The translations under genes and the position numbers were made by a program. Positions 43,022 to 52,799 of a stretch of DNA of 64,000 bases are shown one piece after another. Source of the DNA: CAJMNU01 sp905214855 (GTDB lineage: Bacteria > Bacillota > Clostridia > Lachnospirales > Lachnospiraceae); assembly GCA_937890595.1 (NCBI GenBank), contig CALADM010000027.1:1-64000 (forward strand), written 5' to 3'. Each line of letters starts with the position of its first letter. The first letter of the stretch is position 1. Under the pieces are notes generated by a model, which saw only the letters and a program-made list of their open reading frames with translations, searched no databases and was not told the DNA's origin.

Positions 43022-45250
43022 TCAGACAAGTGCCAACTCACTGTGTGCCTGCATGCTCACTTCTTTCCACTCTCCATTACACTGCACACGAAGGCTTTGT
43101 GCCTTTTCTCCTGTCTTTATCACGGCATGGACTACCTGACCGTCCTGCCAGTCAATAGACACTTCTGCATCAGATAAAATGCGTACTCCATAGATATGAC
43201 CACTGTTCCATTCTTTTGGAAGTGCAGGAAGAAGTTTCAGGATTCCTGGCTCTGCATGTACCAACATTTCTACGATTCCGGCTGCTGCTCCCATATTTCC
43301 GTCAATCTGGAAAACACACCCATTCCTTTTTGGATGCGTGTCCATAAGATTCAAAGAAGTGGACTCTCTTAATAGTTTCAAAATACACTGATATGCTCCC
43401 TCTCCATCTTCCAGACGTGCATACATACAGATCATCCATGCACAGCTCCAGCCTGTATAACCACCTCCATTTTCCAGTCGGTGTTCCAGTGTGCGCTTTG
43501 CTGCTTCCATATATTTTGGTGTGCGTTCCCATGTGATCTGATTTGATGGATACAAAGCATACAAGTGGGAAATATGTCTATGCCCTGGTTCTTTTTCACC
43601 ATAATCCTCTCTCCACTCCTGAAGCTGTCCATAACTTCCGATTTTCATTTTTGGAAGTTTTGTGAGTGCCATTTTTGCCCAATCTACCAATTCCCCCTCA
43701 ATCTGTAAAACAGAGGATGCCTCAATGTAATCCGTAAACAGATCATGCAAAATCTCGCTGTCCATAGTACATCCCGCACAGATACTGCTCATCTTACCTG
43801 ATCGAGTGATAAATGTATTTTCAGGTGAGACAGATGGACAGACGATCAGCTCTCCCTGATCTTCTATCATAAAGTCTTCAAAGAATCGCACTGCATCTTC
43901 CAGACACGGATACATGCGTGCCAGAAATGCCCGATCGTTGGTATATCTAAAATGAGTCAAAATATGCGTACAAAGCCAAGCTCCCCCTAAAACCCAATAC
44001 GATGCTGGAAGATAAATATCCTGCGGTGCAGTGTCTGCCCATACATCTGTATTATGGTGGGCAGTAAAGCCCCTGCATCCATACATGCGTCTTGCCGTCT
44101 CTTTTCCGCTTATCCTCATCCTCTCGATCAAGCCAAACAGTGGTTCATGACATTCTGACAGATTGCAGCTTTCTGCTGGCCAATAGTTCATTTCTGTATT
44201 GATATTGATCGTATATTTGGAATCCCATGATGGCTGCATTTCTTCATTCCAGATTCCCTGAAGATTTAACGGCAAAGATCCCTGACGGCTTCCTGCGATC
44301 ATCAGATAACGCCCAAACTGATAATAACTCTCTGCCACCTTTGGATCATTTGGATGTTCCAGCAATCTCTCATGGAACGGCATTTCCTCATCCCCAAAAG
44401 ATCCCTCCTCTGCATCCAGAACAAACTCCACTCTGTCAAACAGTTCTTTATAATCTTTCGTGTGGCGTTTGAAAAGCTGCACAAATCCCATCTTCTCTGC
44501 ATCGGCTAATCTCTGCTGCACTGTTTTTTTCGGATTTTGCCCGTAAAAACTGGTTTCACCGGAAATGAAAAGCACAATTTCTTTACAATTCTTTACTACA
44601 AGATGTTCTCCGATTGCCGCAAGTGTTCCTCCTAATACCACAGCCGAAACCGCTGTACAAAACTCCACTCCATTTGGACCGGACTGTCCCTGCATATAAA
44701 TGGTGTGATCCCCAACTCTTCCTGTCTCCTCATAAAACCTTGCTCTTTGCAGCAACACACTGAGTGAAAGTTCTTCTTCGCCCTCTGCCTTCATATGGAC
44801 AACCATCACATGATCTGGATATGAAGCAAAATATTCTTTTGAAACACTGCCTTTCTCTGTCTCAAAATATTCTGTTACCATCCCCTTCTGTAGGCACAGT
44901 TCTCTTCTGTACTTTTCCACATAATCAGGTGCGTTCTGATAGGTGATCCACAGATCTCCCAATGTTTGGTATGGTCTCTGACTCTGTGGTGTTCCTGTAA
45001 ACGCATACAGCAAGATCTCCTCCGCTTCCTGAAAACGTTCCTCCAGAATGAGTTGTCTGACCTTATCCAAGTTTTCCCTTGCATCTGGATTGATCCTGTC
45101 TACATGTCCGCCATAATACAAACTGTCCAGATTCATCTGAATCCTTTCTTCCTGATATCCCCCGAATATCATTGCGCCCTGACGACCATTTCCAATAGGG
45201 TATGCCTGCATCCAGTCTTTTGCTGGCTGATTCTCCCAAATAACTCCCAT
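43022..45250 (-). CDS. GH95 glycoside hydrolase (alpha-L-fucosidase/galactosidase type)
   Basis: 742 residues. The N-terminal beta domain has AYPIGNGRQGAMIFGGYQEE and NLDSLYYGG. The (alpha/alpha)6 barrel has the GH95 catalytic-asparagine stretch SKYTININTEMNYWPAE near 347 and CPSVSPENTF near 465, expected to supply the acid. There is no signal peptide, so it should act on imported oligosaccharides such as fucosylated plant or mucin glycans. GH95 includes fucosidases and alpha-L-galactosidases, and sequence alone does not decide. The frame extends to 45292, but AAGGAG spacing favours the ATG at 45250 (MGVIWENQ). An AraC regulator is divergent. Confidence 0.92.
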   Translation of the reverse strand: MGVIWENQPAKDWMQAYPIGNGRQGAMIFGGYQEERIQMNLDSLYYGGHVDRINPDARENLDKVRQLILEERFQEAEEILLYAFTGTPQSQRPYQTLGDLWITYQNAPDYVEKYRRELCLQKGMVTEYFETEKGSVSKEYFASYPDHVMVVHMKAEGEEELSLSVLLQRARFYEETGRVGDHTIYMQGQSGPNGVEFCTAVSAVVLGGTLAAIGEHLVVKNCKEIVLFISGETSFYGQNPKKTVQQRLADAEKMGFVQLFKRHTKDYKELFDRVEFVLDAEEGSFGDEEMPFHERLLEHPNDPKVAESYYQFGRYLMIAGSRQGSLPLNLQGIWNEEMQPSWDSKYTININTEMNYWPAESCNLSECHEPLFGLIERMRISGKETARRMYGCRGFTAHHNTDVWADTAPQDIYLPASYWVLGGAWLCTHILTHFRYTNDRAFLARMYPCLEDAVRFFEDFMIEDQGELIVCPSVSPENTFITRSGKMSSICAGCTMDSEILHDLFTDYIEASSVLQIEGELVDWAKMALTKLPKMKIGSYGQLQEWREDYGEKEPGHRHISHLYALYPSNQITWERTPKYMEAAKRTLEHRLENGGGYTGWSCAWMICMYARLEDGEGAYQCILKLLRESTSLNLMDTHPKRNGCVFQIDGNMGAAAGIVEMLVHAEPGILKLLPALPKEWNSGHIYGVRILSDAEVSIDWQDGQVVHAVIKTGEKAQSLRVQCNGEWKEVSMQAHSELALV

Positions 45251-45386
45251 ATTCATTCTCCTTTTCCCACTTTTACAGAGATTTTCCCACATACGTTCTT
45301 AACCTCATTATACGAAAAACGCTTCTGCTTTGTTAGAGGATTTTTTGACATTTCGATACATTTTATGTCGCATTTTTGCAGATTTC

Positions 45387-45415
45387 TTGTATCTTTTCAA
45401 GCCACATGCTATCAT
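45387..45415 (+). promoter_or_regulatory. Promoter of the cupin-AraC regulator gene
   Basis: TTGTAT (45387-45392), 17 bases, TATCAT (45410-45415), 36 bases before the ATG. A minus-strand TATAAT (45312-45307) may serve the divergent GH95 gene. Confidence 0.55.
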
Positions 45416-45450
45416 AAAGAAAAACACTTTCTATGACAGGAGATTTTAGC

Positions 45451-46392
45451 ATGCGGCTTGGACACGCCCTCATCAACCTATCTTTTTTGTTAGAAAAGAC
45501 TCAGATCACTGCTGAACGTATTGTGATTGATCTTTTGGAAACTCCCATTCCATCCCACAGCCACGGCAATGGCTGTTTTGAACTGCATTATGTGATTTCC
45601 GGAACCGGAACGGTTACACTTCAGGATATTCCCTATCCATTGTCTCCGCAAACCTTTTATATTACTGGTCCTCATGTTACACATGCACAGTATCCCAATC
45701 CCAATGCCCCTGTCACAGAATACTGTATGTATATTAAAGCAGCTTTGGATGATGTTTCTTTCCTTTCTGATTCTGATTTCTGTATGCATACCTTTTTACA
45801 GACTGCATCCTATCACAGTGAGCAATCTGAGTTTCTTGGCAACTTTTTAATCCGCATTTTTCAGGAAGCCAGACAGCAGCTCCCTGGATATCGGATCATT
45901 GTGGAATCCAAGGTTAAAGAACTGCTAGTTTTATTGGGACGTGCCTACTCTCTTCCGCAAAAACACCTTACATCTGACATACATAATGAAGACCATGAAC
46001 GGATAGGAGAAGAATACCTTAATCATACTGGTTTTTCCTCTTACCTCCACAGTACAGATTATGAACATGCAACAGCGGACAAAACCGCCATCATCATGGA
46101 TGAATATTTTCTTTTCGAATACAAAACTGCTTCTCTGGAAACGCTGTCCTGCCGCCTGAACCTCAGCTGCCGACAGACGGAGCGGCTGATTTGGCAATAT
46201 TATGGCAAAACATTTCAGCAAAAAAAGACCGATGCCAGAATGGCTGCTGCTGCCATTCTTCTGCATCAGCCTTATAAGATCACACAGATTGCAGAAAAAC
46301 TGGGATATGGTTCTATTGAACACTTCTCCTCTGCATTCCGCCACTATTATCAGATCAGTCCATCTGCCTATCGCAAACAGTTTTCTGAATAA
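45451..46392 (+). CDS. AraC-family regulator with N-terminal cupin
   Basis: 313 residues. An N-terminal cupin sugar-sensing domain has PSHSHGNGCFELHYVISGTG (about 35-55). It is followed by a C-terminal double helix-turn-helix: SLETLSCRLNLSCRQTERLI and KITQIAEKLGYGSIEHFSSAFR, ending SPSAYRKQF. Transcribed divergently from GH95, so it probably activates that gene in response to its sugar. The frame opens at 45433, but AGGAG nine bases before the ATG at 45451 (MRLGHAL) fixes the start. Confidence 0.9.
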   Translation: MRLGHALINLSFLLEKTQITAERIVIDLLETPIPSHSHGNGCFELHYVISGTGTVTLQDIPYPLSPQTFYITGPHVTHAQYPNPNAPVTEYCMYIKAALDDVSFLSDSDFCMHTFLQTASYHSEQSEFLGNFLIRIFQEARQQLPGYRIIVESKVKELLVLLGRAYSLPQKHLTSDIHNEDHERIGEEYLNHTGFSSYLHSTDYEHATADKTAIIMDEYFLFEYKTASLETLSCRLNLSCRQTERLIWQYYGKTFQQKKTDARMAAAAILLHQPYKITQIAEKLGYGSIEHFSSAFRHYYQISPSAYRKQFSE

Positions 46393-46434
46393 AAAACGAC
46401 TATGCAATCTGTTACTTTTTGCATAGCCGTTTTC
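46393..46434 (+). terminator. Intrinsic terminator of the cupin-AraC gene
   Basis: AAAACGACTATGCAA pairs with TTGCATAGCCGTTTT (one mismatch), followed by CATTCT, directly after the stop codon. Confidence 0.85.
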
Positions 46435-46500
46435 ATTCTATCATTTATTTACTAGTTATTGTAAGTCTCTTGATACTTCCCTATATTATTCTGCTCTTTT

Positions 46501-46587
46501 TTATCTAAAACTCTCTTTTTTGTGGATGATCATGTAAAGATCATATGCTAAAATCCCGAGTGCAGCAGTGTACGCAAGTATTGTCAT
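46501..46587 (-). CDS. Putative 28-residue membrane microprotein
   Basis: On the minus strand an ATG (46587) preceded by AAGAGG nine bases upstream opens MTILAYTAALGILAYDLYMI, then IHKKESFR and TAA. The first 20 residues form one hydrophobic helix and the end is basic, so a positive-inside single-span topology is predicted. It lies 162 bases beyond the uracil permease stop on the same strand, and no terminator is evident between them. It is the only ORF-like signal in the 46435-46749 gap. Conservation was not tested. Confidence 0.45.
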   Translation of the reverse strand: MTILAYTAALGILAYDLYMIIHKKESFR

Positions 46588-46749
46588 ATATCAGCGCCTC
46601 TTTTCTTTTTTTGATAACCTTATTGTAGCGCCTTTCCATTATATGCACAATCCGCAAATCGTATAATGTTTTTATATGGTATTTACTTTTTTTTGCTATA
46701 ATATACAATATTTTTTAGATTACCTAAATATTTTTGGTTTTCCTGTTTT

Positions 46750-48003
46750 TTACTGGTCATTTGTCCATTTCATCTTATCTAAGAAATGGAAAATCAAACT
46801 CAAAATCATTCCTACTACACAGGCAAGTACCATACCGGTCAACTGGATATCTCCAATCTGCACAGAAATACCAGAAAGCCCTGTCACGAAAATAACTGCC
46901 GTCAATGCCTGATTTCTGTTTTTACTAAAATCTACCTTAGAATCCACCAGAATACGAAGACCAGATGTTCCGATCATTCCATATAATAAGAAGGAAATAC
47001 CACCGATTACCGGACCCGGTATGGTACTGATCAATGTAGTAAGTTTTCCGATAAAGGAACATGCGATAGAGAGGATCGCTGCCCCCGCAATAACCTGTAC
47101 ACTATACACTCTGGTAACTGCCATAACACCAATATTCTCACCATATGTGGTTGTCGGCACAGACCCAATCAATCCAGAAAGCATGGTGGAGAAATTGTCT
47201 CCAAATAAGGAACGGTGCAGTCCTGGTTCTTTCAAAAGATCACGACCTATGATCTTACTGGTCACAACCTGATGACCAATATGCTCCGATGTAATAACCA
47301 GAATCACGGGCAGAATGATCAAAATGGCATCCAGACTAAACTTAGGAGCAGAGAAATTTGGCATTGCAAAGAAACTGGCTTTTGCCACTTCACTGAAATC
47401 TACAAGTCCACAGGCAATGGCTGACACATATCCTGCGATCACTGCGATCAAAATTGGAATGACAGATAAAAATCCTCTAAATAAAATCGAACCAAAGACA
47501 GCAGTTCCCAGTGTTACAAGGAACACGATCACATTTTCAGGCTGTACACTGTCTCCCAATAACCCTGCATTATTTGCAGCTGTACCGGAAAGTTCCAGAC
47601 CGATCAAAGCTACAACAGGTCCCATTGCTGCTGGCGGAAGCACAATATCGATCCAGTTTGAACCAAATTTATAGATCACTGCTGCCAGAATACAACCCAA
47701 AAAACCTACTGCCACAAAACCACCTAATGCATACTCATATCCAAACTTTGCGATCACGATACTTGCTGGTGCAAGAAACGCAAAACTAGATCCCAGATAT
47801 GCTGGTGCTTTTCCCTTTGTCACTACCATAAAGATCAATGTTCCAACACCGTTCATAAACAGTACGATCGCTGGATTAATACCAAATATAAATGGTACCA
47901 GCACAGATGCGCCAAACATGGCAAACATATGCTGAACACTGAGCGGAATCAAAAGTTTTGCTGGGACTTTTTCTTCCACCTGAATAATCCTTCGCTTTTC
48001 CAT
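46750..48003 (-). CDS. uraA: Uracil/xanthine permease (NCS2 family, UraA/PyrP-like)
   Basis: 417 residues with about 14 membrane helices. The NCS2 pattern is clear: SVQHMFAMFGASVLVPFIFG near 22 contains the conserved QH of helix 1, and ILVITSEHIGHQVVTSKIIG near 240 contains the substrate-binding Glu region, with GSVPTTTYGENIGVMAVTRV near 285. It is most like uracil:proton symporters of the UraA group. GGAGG precedes the ATG by six bases. It is monocistronic, and no PyrR attenuator was recognised upstream. Confidence 0.93.
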   Translation of the reverse strand: MEKRRIIQVEEKVPAKLLIPLSVQHMFAMFGASVLVPFIFGINPAIVLFMNGVGTLIFMVVTKGKAPAYLGSSFAFLAPASIVIAKFGYEYALGGFVAVGFLGCILAAVIYKFGSNWIDIVLPPAAMGPVVALIGLELSGTAANNAGLLGDSVQPENVIVFLVTLGTAVFGSILFRGFLSVIPILIAVIAGYVSAIACGLVDFSEVAKASFFAMPNFSAPKFSLDAILIILPVILVITSEHIGHQVVTSKIIGRDLLKEPGLHRSLFGDNFSTMLSGLIGSVPTTTYGENIGVMAVTRVYSVQVIAGAAILSIACSFIGKLTTLISTIPGPVIGGISFLLYGMIGTSGLRILVDSKVDFSKNRNQALTAVIFVTGLSGISVQIGDIQLTGMVLACVVGMILSLIFHFLDKMKWTNDQ

Positions 48004-48100
48004 ATCAAACCTCCACTTTTTCTTTTGCCTTTATATGGCATCTTTCTTCCAAAAGAGAATACCATTTCCGCTTTCTAATAGCAAGATTTTTTTACAGTAA

Positions 48101-48163
48101 AAAATCTTATGGATATCATATTCCGACTTTTACATCGGATTTTTCCAATATCCATAAGATTTT
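48101..48163 (-). terminator. Intrinsic terminator of the heparinase-like gene
   Basis: AAAATCTTATGGATAT pairs perfectly with ATATCCATAAGATTTT (16 bp), with an inner TCCGA/TCGGA hairpin. The minus strand continues TTACTG after the T-rich arm. It lies 24 bases beyond the stop codon at 48187. Confidence 0.85.
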
Positions 48164-48186
48164 CCTGATTTATTTTTTATGTTATC

Positions 48187-50238
48187 TTATTTTATGATCT
48201 CACCCTCGATCAGTTTCCATTTTGTTCCATCTTCCAAAATCAATGTGATCTCTTTATCATTCAGATCTGCACCTGCCAAAACCTCTTTGATCGGACAGCC
48301 TTCCTCCTGATGTGGATATAACACAGTTACCATTCTGCAATCTCTTCCCTTTGCCTCACAGAGAAGTGTTGGGATCGGTACTGCGTCTGCACTAAATCCT
48401 TTCTGAGACAACCATCCCTGATATTGTGGTTCTTTCTGTCCTTCTACTACTTTCATCTGTGCTTCCTGACCGGAAACCAACAATGTGATATCATTCATAT
48501 CCAGCCTGTTCTTTGAAACCACTGGATTTTCACTGTTCAGATGCCAGATCACCTCATAGGTATGCTCTTTCTTTTCTTCATCTGATGTCATAAGACGATC
48601 AATGGCAATGATAAATGGTTTCAGACCATATCCCGGTTTTTTAAAGAAATATAAGGAACGCTTATGAGAGACACTGGTATCTACATTCTTTCTCTCCTCA
48701 TCTGTCAATTTCCCTTCAAAATTCCAGAAATCTGTTACTGCTTCTTTTAACTCTGTTCCATATCCATCTGTATACTCTGCCTCAGCAAAATCGACATCCT
48801 CTGTCACCTTCGCAAGCATCCCTGCAGGTTTTAAGATATCTTCCTCTTTCCATTTGAATGTTCTAAGTCTGCTCTGTTCCAATCCATCGACACGGATCGT
48901 ATTATGTGCTCTGGTAGACATCACATAACGTCTCATACCAGAACCATCATATGCATAATTTCCACCCTCAACCAAAAGATACTTATGATTTGCATACATC
49001 ACAAAGGATAATTTATCCTCATGCTGATGTGCACGTCCAAATGGACCACCATCAAATAATGCCCAGACTGCATCCTTATCCCAACCAGTACGCATCACAA
49101 GGAATCCAGAATCCGGAAGGATCAAAGAAGTATTTTCTGGTTCTTTTCCCTCTTTTTGATCCGTAATCACCCACTGCATCTGCGGGTTCTGTGGGAATAA
49201 GACTTTTCTTCTATCCAGAATCTCTGACACTTTTGCTCTAGAACCATCGTTTAGCTCTGGGAGTGTTCCGTCTGGCATCATCAGTTCGATATTCAGCAGA
49301 CACATTTTTTCCAGATATTGTGTAAAGACCTCTGGGATCTCCATATGGAATGCCTGAGCTGTCACCATCATTCTCTGATAATTGTTGATGACCACATCAT
49401 GGTATCCTGTACAAAGTTCATAATGGAATCCATCTGCATAGATCTGAGTCTTCAATTCATGGATCAATACATCCACTGCAAGCTGATACCATCTTTTAGA
49501 ATCTTTTAAAACTGGGGAAAGAATTGCAATATGAGCTAAACCATTCATTTCCATCACAAGCCAGTTTCCAGTTGTTCTGCGCAGTTCCAATCTTCTAGCA
49601 TTCTCTATCAGAGATTTATACCAGTTTACCAGAATATCATCTGTAAATGCAGGTGTCTTATAGAATGTAAATAATGCATATGGCCAGTTTGCGCCCATAC
49701 GGATTCCGCACTCGATCGTACGCCAGCACTCTGTATCACGGCTTCCTGCCTCAAGATCACAGACTGCCTGCTCTGCCCAAGTAGAAAATAATCTTGCACA
49801 ACACTCTGCATATTTTTCATCTTTTGTCTGTCTATAGACATACGCCAAATGTTTCCACTCATTGTGGCGGTTTAACTGCCATGTCCACTCTTTATATTGA
49901 TTTGGTGTTGGATTATAATCCCAGTCTACTTCATCACCAAAATCATATTCAATTCCACAGGAAATCAGACGGTTGGTACAGATCCTGTCTGCTGCTTCTA
50001 CATCCGTCTCCTCTTTCCATTTATAATAATTTTCCGGAATCTCATACGGGATTGTAAAAAATGTTTCCGGATCTAATGTCTCCCTGATATACTCTGCAAA
50101 CTGATGTCTGGCAGCTGCATAATCCCCCTCTTTGGCTGCCTCTTTCATCTTCTTTACTGCATCCAGACTATCATCCAAACACTCTAAAAAGAATTCTTCA
50201 TCACTCAGCAAAGGTCCTTTTTTCATCTGCTGCTCCAT
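48187..50238 (-). CDS. Heparinase II/III-family protein (polysaccharide lyase-like)
   Basis: 683 residues. An (alpha/alpha)-toroid N-terminal half has RTTGNWLVMEMNGLAHIA and YADGFHYELCTGYHD. A C-terminal heparinase II/III beta-sandwich has FDGGPFGRAHQHEDKLSF near 396 and STRAHNTIRVDG near 437, the conserved His-rich core of PL12/15/21-type lyases. There is no signal peptide, so it probably degrades uronic-acid oligosaccharides inside the cell. The frame runs up to 50331, but AGGAGGAGG eight bases before the ATG at 50238 (MEQQMKKG) makes that the likely start. Confidence 0.83.
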   Translation of the reverse strand: MEQQMKKGPLLSDEEFFLECLDDSLDAVKKMKEAAKEGDYAAARHQFAEYIRETLDPETFFTIPYEIPENYYKWKEETDVEAADRICTNRLISCGIEYDFGDEVDWDYNPTPNQYKEWTWQLNRHNEWKHLAYVYRQTKDEKYAECCARLFSTWAEQAVCDLEAGSRDTECWRTIECGIRMGANWPYALFTFYKTPAFTDDILVNWYKSLIENARRLELRRTTGNWLVMEMNGLAHIAILSPVLKDSKRWYQLAVDVLIHELKTQIYADGFHYELCTGYHDVVINNYQRMMVTAQAFHMEIPEVFTQYLEKMCLLNIELMMPDGTLPELNDGSRAKVSEILDRRKVLFPQNPQMQWVITDQKEGKEPENTSLILPDSGFLVMRTGWDKDAVWALFDGGPFGRAHQHEDKLSFVMYANHKYLLVEGGNYAYDGSGMRRYVMSTRAHNTIRVDGLEQSRLRTFKWKEEDILKPAGMLAKVTEDVDFAEAEYTDGYGTELKEAVTDFWNFEGKLTDEERKNVDTSVSHKRSLYFFKKPGYGLKPFIIAIDRLMTSDEEKKEHTYEVIWHLNSENPVVSKNRLDMNDITLLVSGQEAQMKVVEGQKEPQYQGWLSQKGFSADAVPIPTLLCEAKGRDCRMVTVLYPHQEEGCPIKEVLAGADLNDKEITLILEDGTKWKLIEGEIIK

Positions 50239-50499
50239 AAGTGTTTCCTCCTCCTGCAATCCTTTTGCGGAATATGGCAGAATCCATACCATATTCTTTT
50301 CCATAAGATACATATTGTTTTCCCAGATCAAGCCCCGTCCATTCTTACATAGATCACAAGAACAGACCTTCTCTTTCTGAAATATATTGCTACTTGTATT
50401 GTACTCTCTGCACCTAATTTTGTCGTGTCCTTATTTTACGGTCTGATTCACATTTTCTTTGATTTCGTTCACATTTTTTATTTTTATACCATCAGCTTC

Positions 50500-51648
50500 T
50501 TATATCAGATTATATTTTCCTTTTCTCTTTCCTGTATTTTTTGATACTCCTCTTCCAGTCAATATGGATTTCCAGCGTTTATAGAATTCTTCTGCTTCTT
50601 CCCCCTTTTCCTTTTCAGAGATCTCTGTACGATACCTTGCCTCTATATAAAGCTCCCTCAGCCCTTCCAGTTCTTTTCTCCCTGTTTCCTTTCCAAAAAC
50701 CAACGCTTTTTCCTTTACCTCTTCACTTGTATCAGAGATTTCCAGACTCATCCCCTGTTTTTTACAAAATAATAAAAACTTCTGGTACGTTCTTCGGACT
50801 GTGTCCAGATTTTCCTCTCCCTTGTTTCTTCTGTATACCTCTCTGTCCTCTTTTTTGATCGTCCGTTTCACGATCGTCTGAGAAGATGACACATCCTTAT
50901 CTTCCATTGCAGAGACCAGTTTTTTATACAAAAATACAACAGTCATACAAAGGATGCATCCTGCCAAAAACCAAAATACCATTCGTATGCTAACTGGAAA
51001 TCCATTTACTTCTTCAGGCTGAAATGGGATCTTTGTCCATCCCTCTCCACCACCCAAAATTTCTGATATTTCCCGAATTTTTGAACTATCCGGAAAAATA
51101 AGAGAAAGGAAACGTACCAACATGTCAGCTAAAATCCCGATCAAATAGACAATTCCCATCAAAATCGGCACAATGATCTGAAAATATATCAATTTTACAA
51201 TCCATACCACAGTCTGTAAAACAGGGGAAGAGCCAAAAAATGCTGCTGCCAGAGCGACCAACACGAATGTCATGCCATTCCATGCCAAAAATAAAGGATC
51301 TTTTCGTTCTTCCTCATCCAATCTCTCTAAACGCAGCTGAAAAATCCCAGACAATGCAAATATAATGATCCATATACATGATATAATTTTTAGCTGACCC
51401 TCTGTATGATAGATCAGATTGACTGCAATCGCCACCACAAGGATCCGACATTCCCAGAAAAACACCTGTTTCTGAGAAACCACTGTCATTCTATTCTGTT
51501 TCCAAAGTACTGCCATCCATCCCCCGTACACAATCGGAAGACTCTCACATACCATCTTTAATATCTTAGGCAATGACAGCCTCACTGGTTCTAAGATCGC
51601 CAGATACCAGCATATATCTGTAATCCCTTTTATGATCCAAAGAAACAT
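50500..51648 (-). CDS. Membrane protein of the MoxR-DUF58 operon (DUF4129-like tail)
   Basis: About 382 residues. Six or so hydrophobic helices occur in the first 250 residues. A cytosolic basic region and a C-terminal helical domain follow (about 280-365: RRTYQKFLLFCKKQGMSLE...LRELYIEARYR), resembling the DUF4129 tail of transglutaminase-type partners in MoxR operons. No transglutaminase Cys-His-Asp core is visible. GGAG eight bases before the ATG at 51648 favours it over an ATG at 51663. It is the last gene of the trmH-moxR-DUF58 run. Its function is unknown. Confidence 0.7.
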   Translation of the reverse strand: MFLWIIKGITDICWYLAILEPVRLSLPKILKMVCESLPIVYGGWMAVLWKQNRMTVVSQKQVFFWECRILVVAIAVNLIYHTEGQLKIISCIWIIIFALSGIFQLRLERLDEEERKDPLFLAWNGMTFVLVALAAAFFGSSPVLQTVVWIVKLIYFQIIVPILMGIVYLIGILADMLVRFLSLIFPDSSKIREISEILGGGEGWTKIPFQPEEVNGFPVSIRMVFWFLAGCILCMTVVFLYKKLVSAMEDKDVSSSQTIVKRTIKKEDREVYRRNKGEENLDTVRRTYQKFLLFCKKQGMSLEISDTSEEVKEKALVFGKETGRKELEGLRELYIEARYRTEISEKEKGEEAEEFYKRWKSILTGRGVSKNTGKRKGKYNLI

Positions 51649-51704
51649 ACCTTTTTCTCCCATCTCTCACATCTTCCATAAGTATTTTTTATACTTACCC
51701 AATT

Positions 51705-52799
51705 CTATTGATCCTCTTCTATTGCCGCCTGAGGGTACAAGGAAAGTACTTCATATCCTGTCATATTTCTCAAATGCAATATCTCTTCCTGACATTCCCT
51801 CCATTCCTCCAGCGAGATTAAGATACATGTCCTGTTTTCACCACGTTTTGCCTCTGCATAATGAAGCAAAGAAGGCAAATGATCTCCAAAATGATGTGTA
51901 GCTCTTCCCAGAATCTCCAATATCTCTTCCAAATGTATCTTTCCTTTTCCCTGCCATACTCCCTGCACTGTTCCAAGCGGTCCCTGTACCACAGCATTGG
52001 TCATAAATTCATAAGAAAAGTCACGCTCTTCCAGCATTTCACATACCGTTCTTGCCATAGAAAAACATTCCTCAGTTCTTTCTTCCATATCTTTTTTCCA
52101 TACTTCTCTGCAAGAAATATCCAAAAGTACAAGACAGGACAGATCTGCTGTATGATCATACTCTTTTACCATCCATGTACCACATCGTGCCGAATGTGTC
52201 CAGCTAATATCCCTAAATGCTTCCCGTCCTGTATATTCCCTAAATCCTGCCGGTATCATCGGATCTTCCATCCAAAAACGTCTGACAGAAACATTGCCTA
52301 AAAAACCACCCAAAAGCTGCTGCATCTGTACATTTTGAGAGGGTTCTGGTTTGACCACAATTTCCACTCTTCCTTCTGCCATCTTTCTTTTGGAAGTGAT
52401 CCCAAGGAAATCTCCTGCATCCAAAGAAACTTCTGGAAACCGATACGATCCACGTTTTGAAAAACTCACTTTTCTCTGTATCTCTACTTTCTGCCACCCA
52501 GCCAGATACAGACGTGTTTCCAGATAGGCTCTCTGAAAAATCCCATCTCCCTGACTTTCCTTCCCTTTCAATGACTCATGTATACACACACCATCCGGAA
52601 GATTTTCCCTGATCCTCAAAGAGGGGAGCATCATTCTTTTCTGATTGCATATCACACTGCTCATCCCAACCACTTCTTGTGGCTCTGCCAGATATTTTTC
52701 CAACTCCAGTGAATAATCCAAACCTTCTAAACCATGTTCCAAAATATAAAATTGAAACGTTGCTGCGATTACTGCCATAGCGATTACAAAACCGATCAT
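51705..52799 (-). CDS. DUF58 domain protein
   Basis: 364 residues. One N-terminal membrane helix is followed by a beta-rich region and the DUF58 core: MIPAGFREYTGREAFRDISW near 180, THSARCGTWMVKEYDHTADLSCLVLLDIS near 205, a vWA-like fold. DUF58 proteins accompany MoxR ATPases and are thought to form membrane-linked assemblies acting in envelope maturation. The ATG overlaps the MoxR stop by four bases (ATGA), and GGAG lies in the last MoxR codons, so the two are translated together. Confidence 0.88.
   Translation of the reverse strand: MIGFVIAMAVIAATFQFYILEHGLEGLDYSLELEKYLAEPQEVVGMSSVICNQKRMMLPSLRIRENLPDGVCIHESLKGKESQGDGIFQRAYLETRLYLAGWQKVEIQRKVSFSKRGSYRFPEVSLDAGDFLGITSKRKMAEGRVEIVVKPEPSQNVQMQQLLGGFLGNVSVRRFWMEDPMIPAGFREYTGREAFRDISWTHSARCGTWMVKEYDHTADLSCLVLLDISCREVWKKDMEERTEECFSMARTVCEMLEERDFSYEFMTNAVVQGPLGTVQGVWQGKGKIHLEEILEILGRATHHFGDHLPSLLHYAEAKRGENRTCILISLEEWRECQEEILHLRNMTGYEVLSLYPQAAIEEDQ

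Noticed and set aside
48004..48100. A possible PyrR-type attenuator before the uracil permease
   Set aside because: The strong hairpin at 48101-48163 belongs to the end of the upstream heparinase-like gene on the same strand. No PyrR-binding loop sequence was recognised between it and the permease start.
50239..50331. A 31-codon N-terminal extension of the heparinase-like protein
   Set aside because: A near-perfect AGGAGGAGG lies just before an internal ATG, and the upstream codons have no ribosome binding site and no signal-peptide character.
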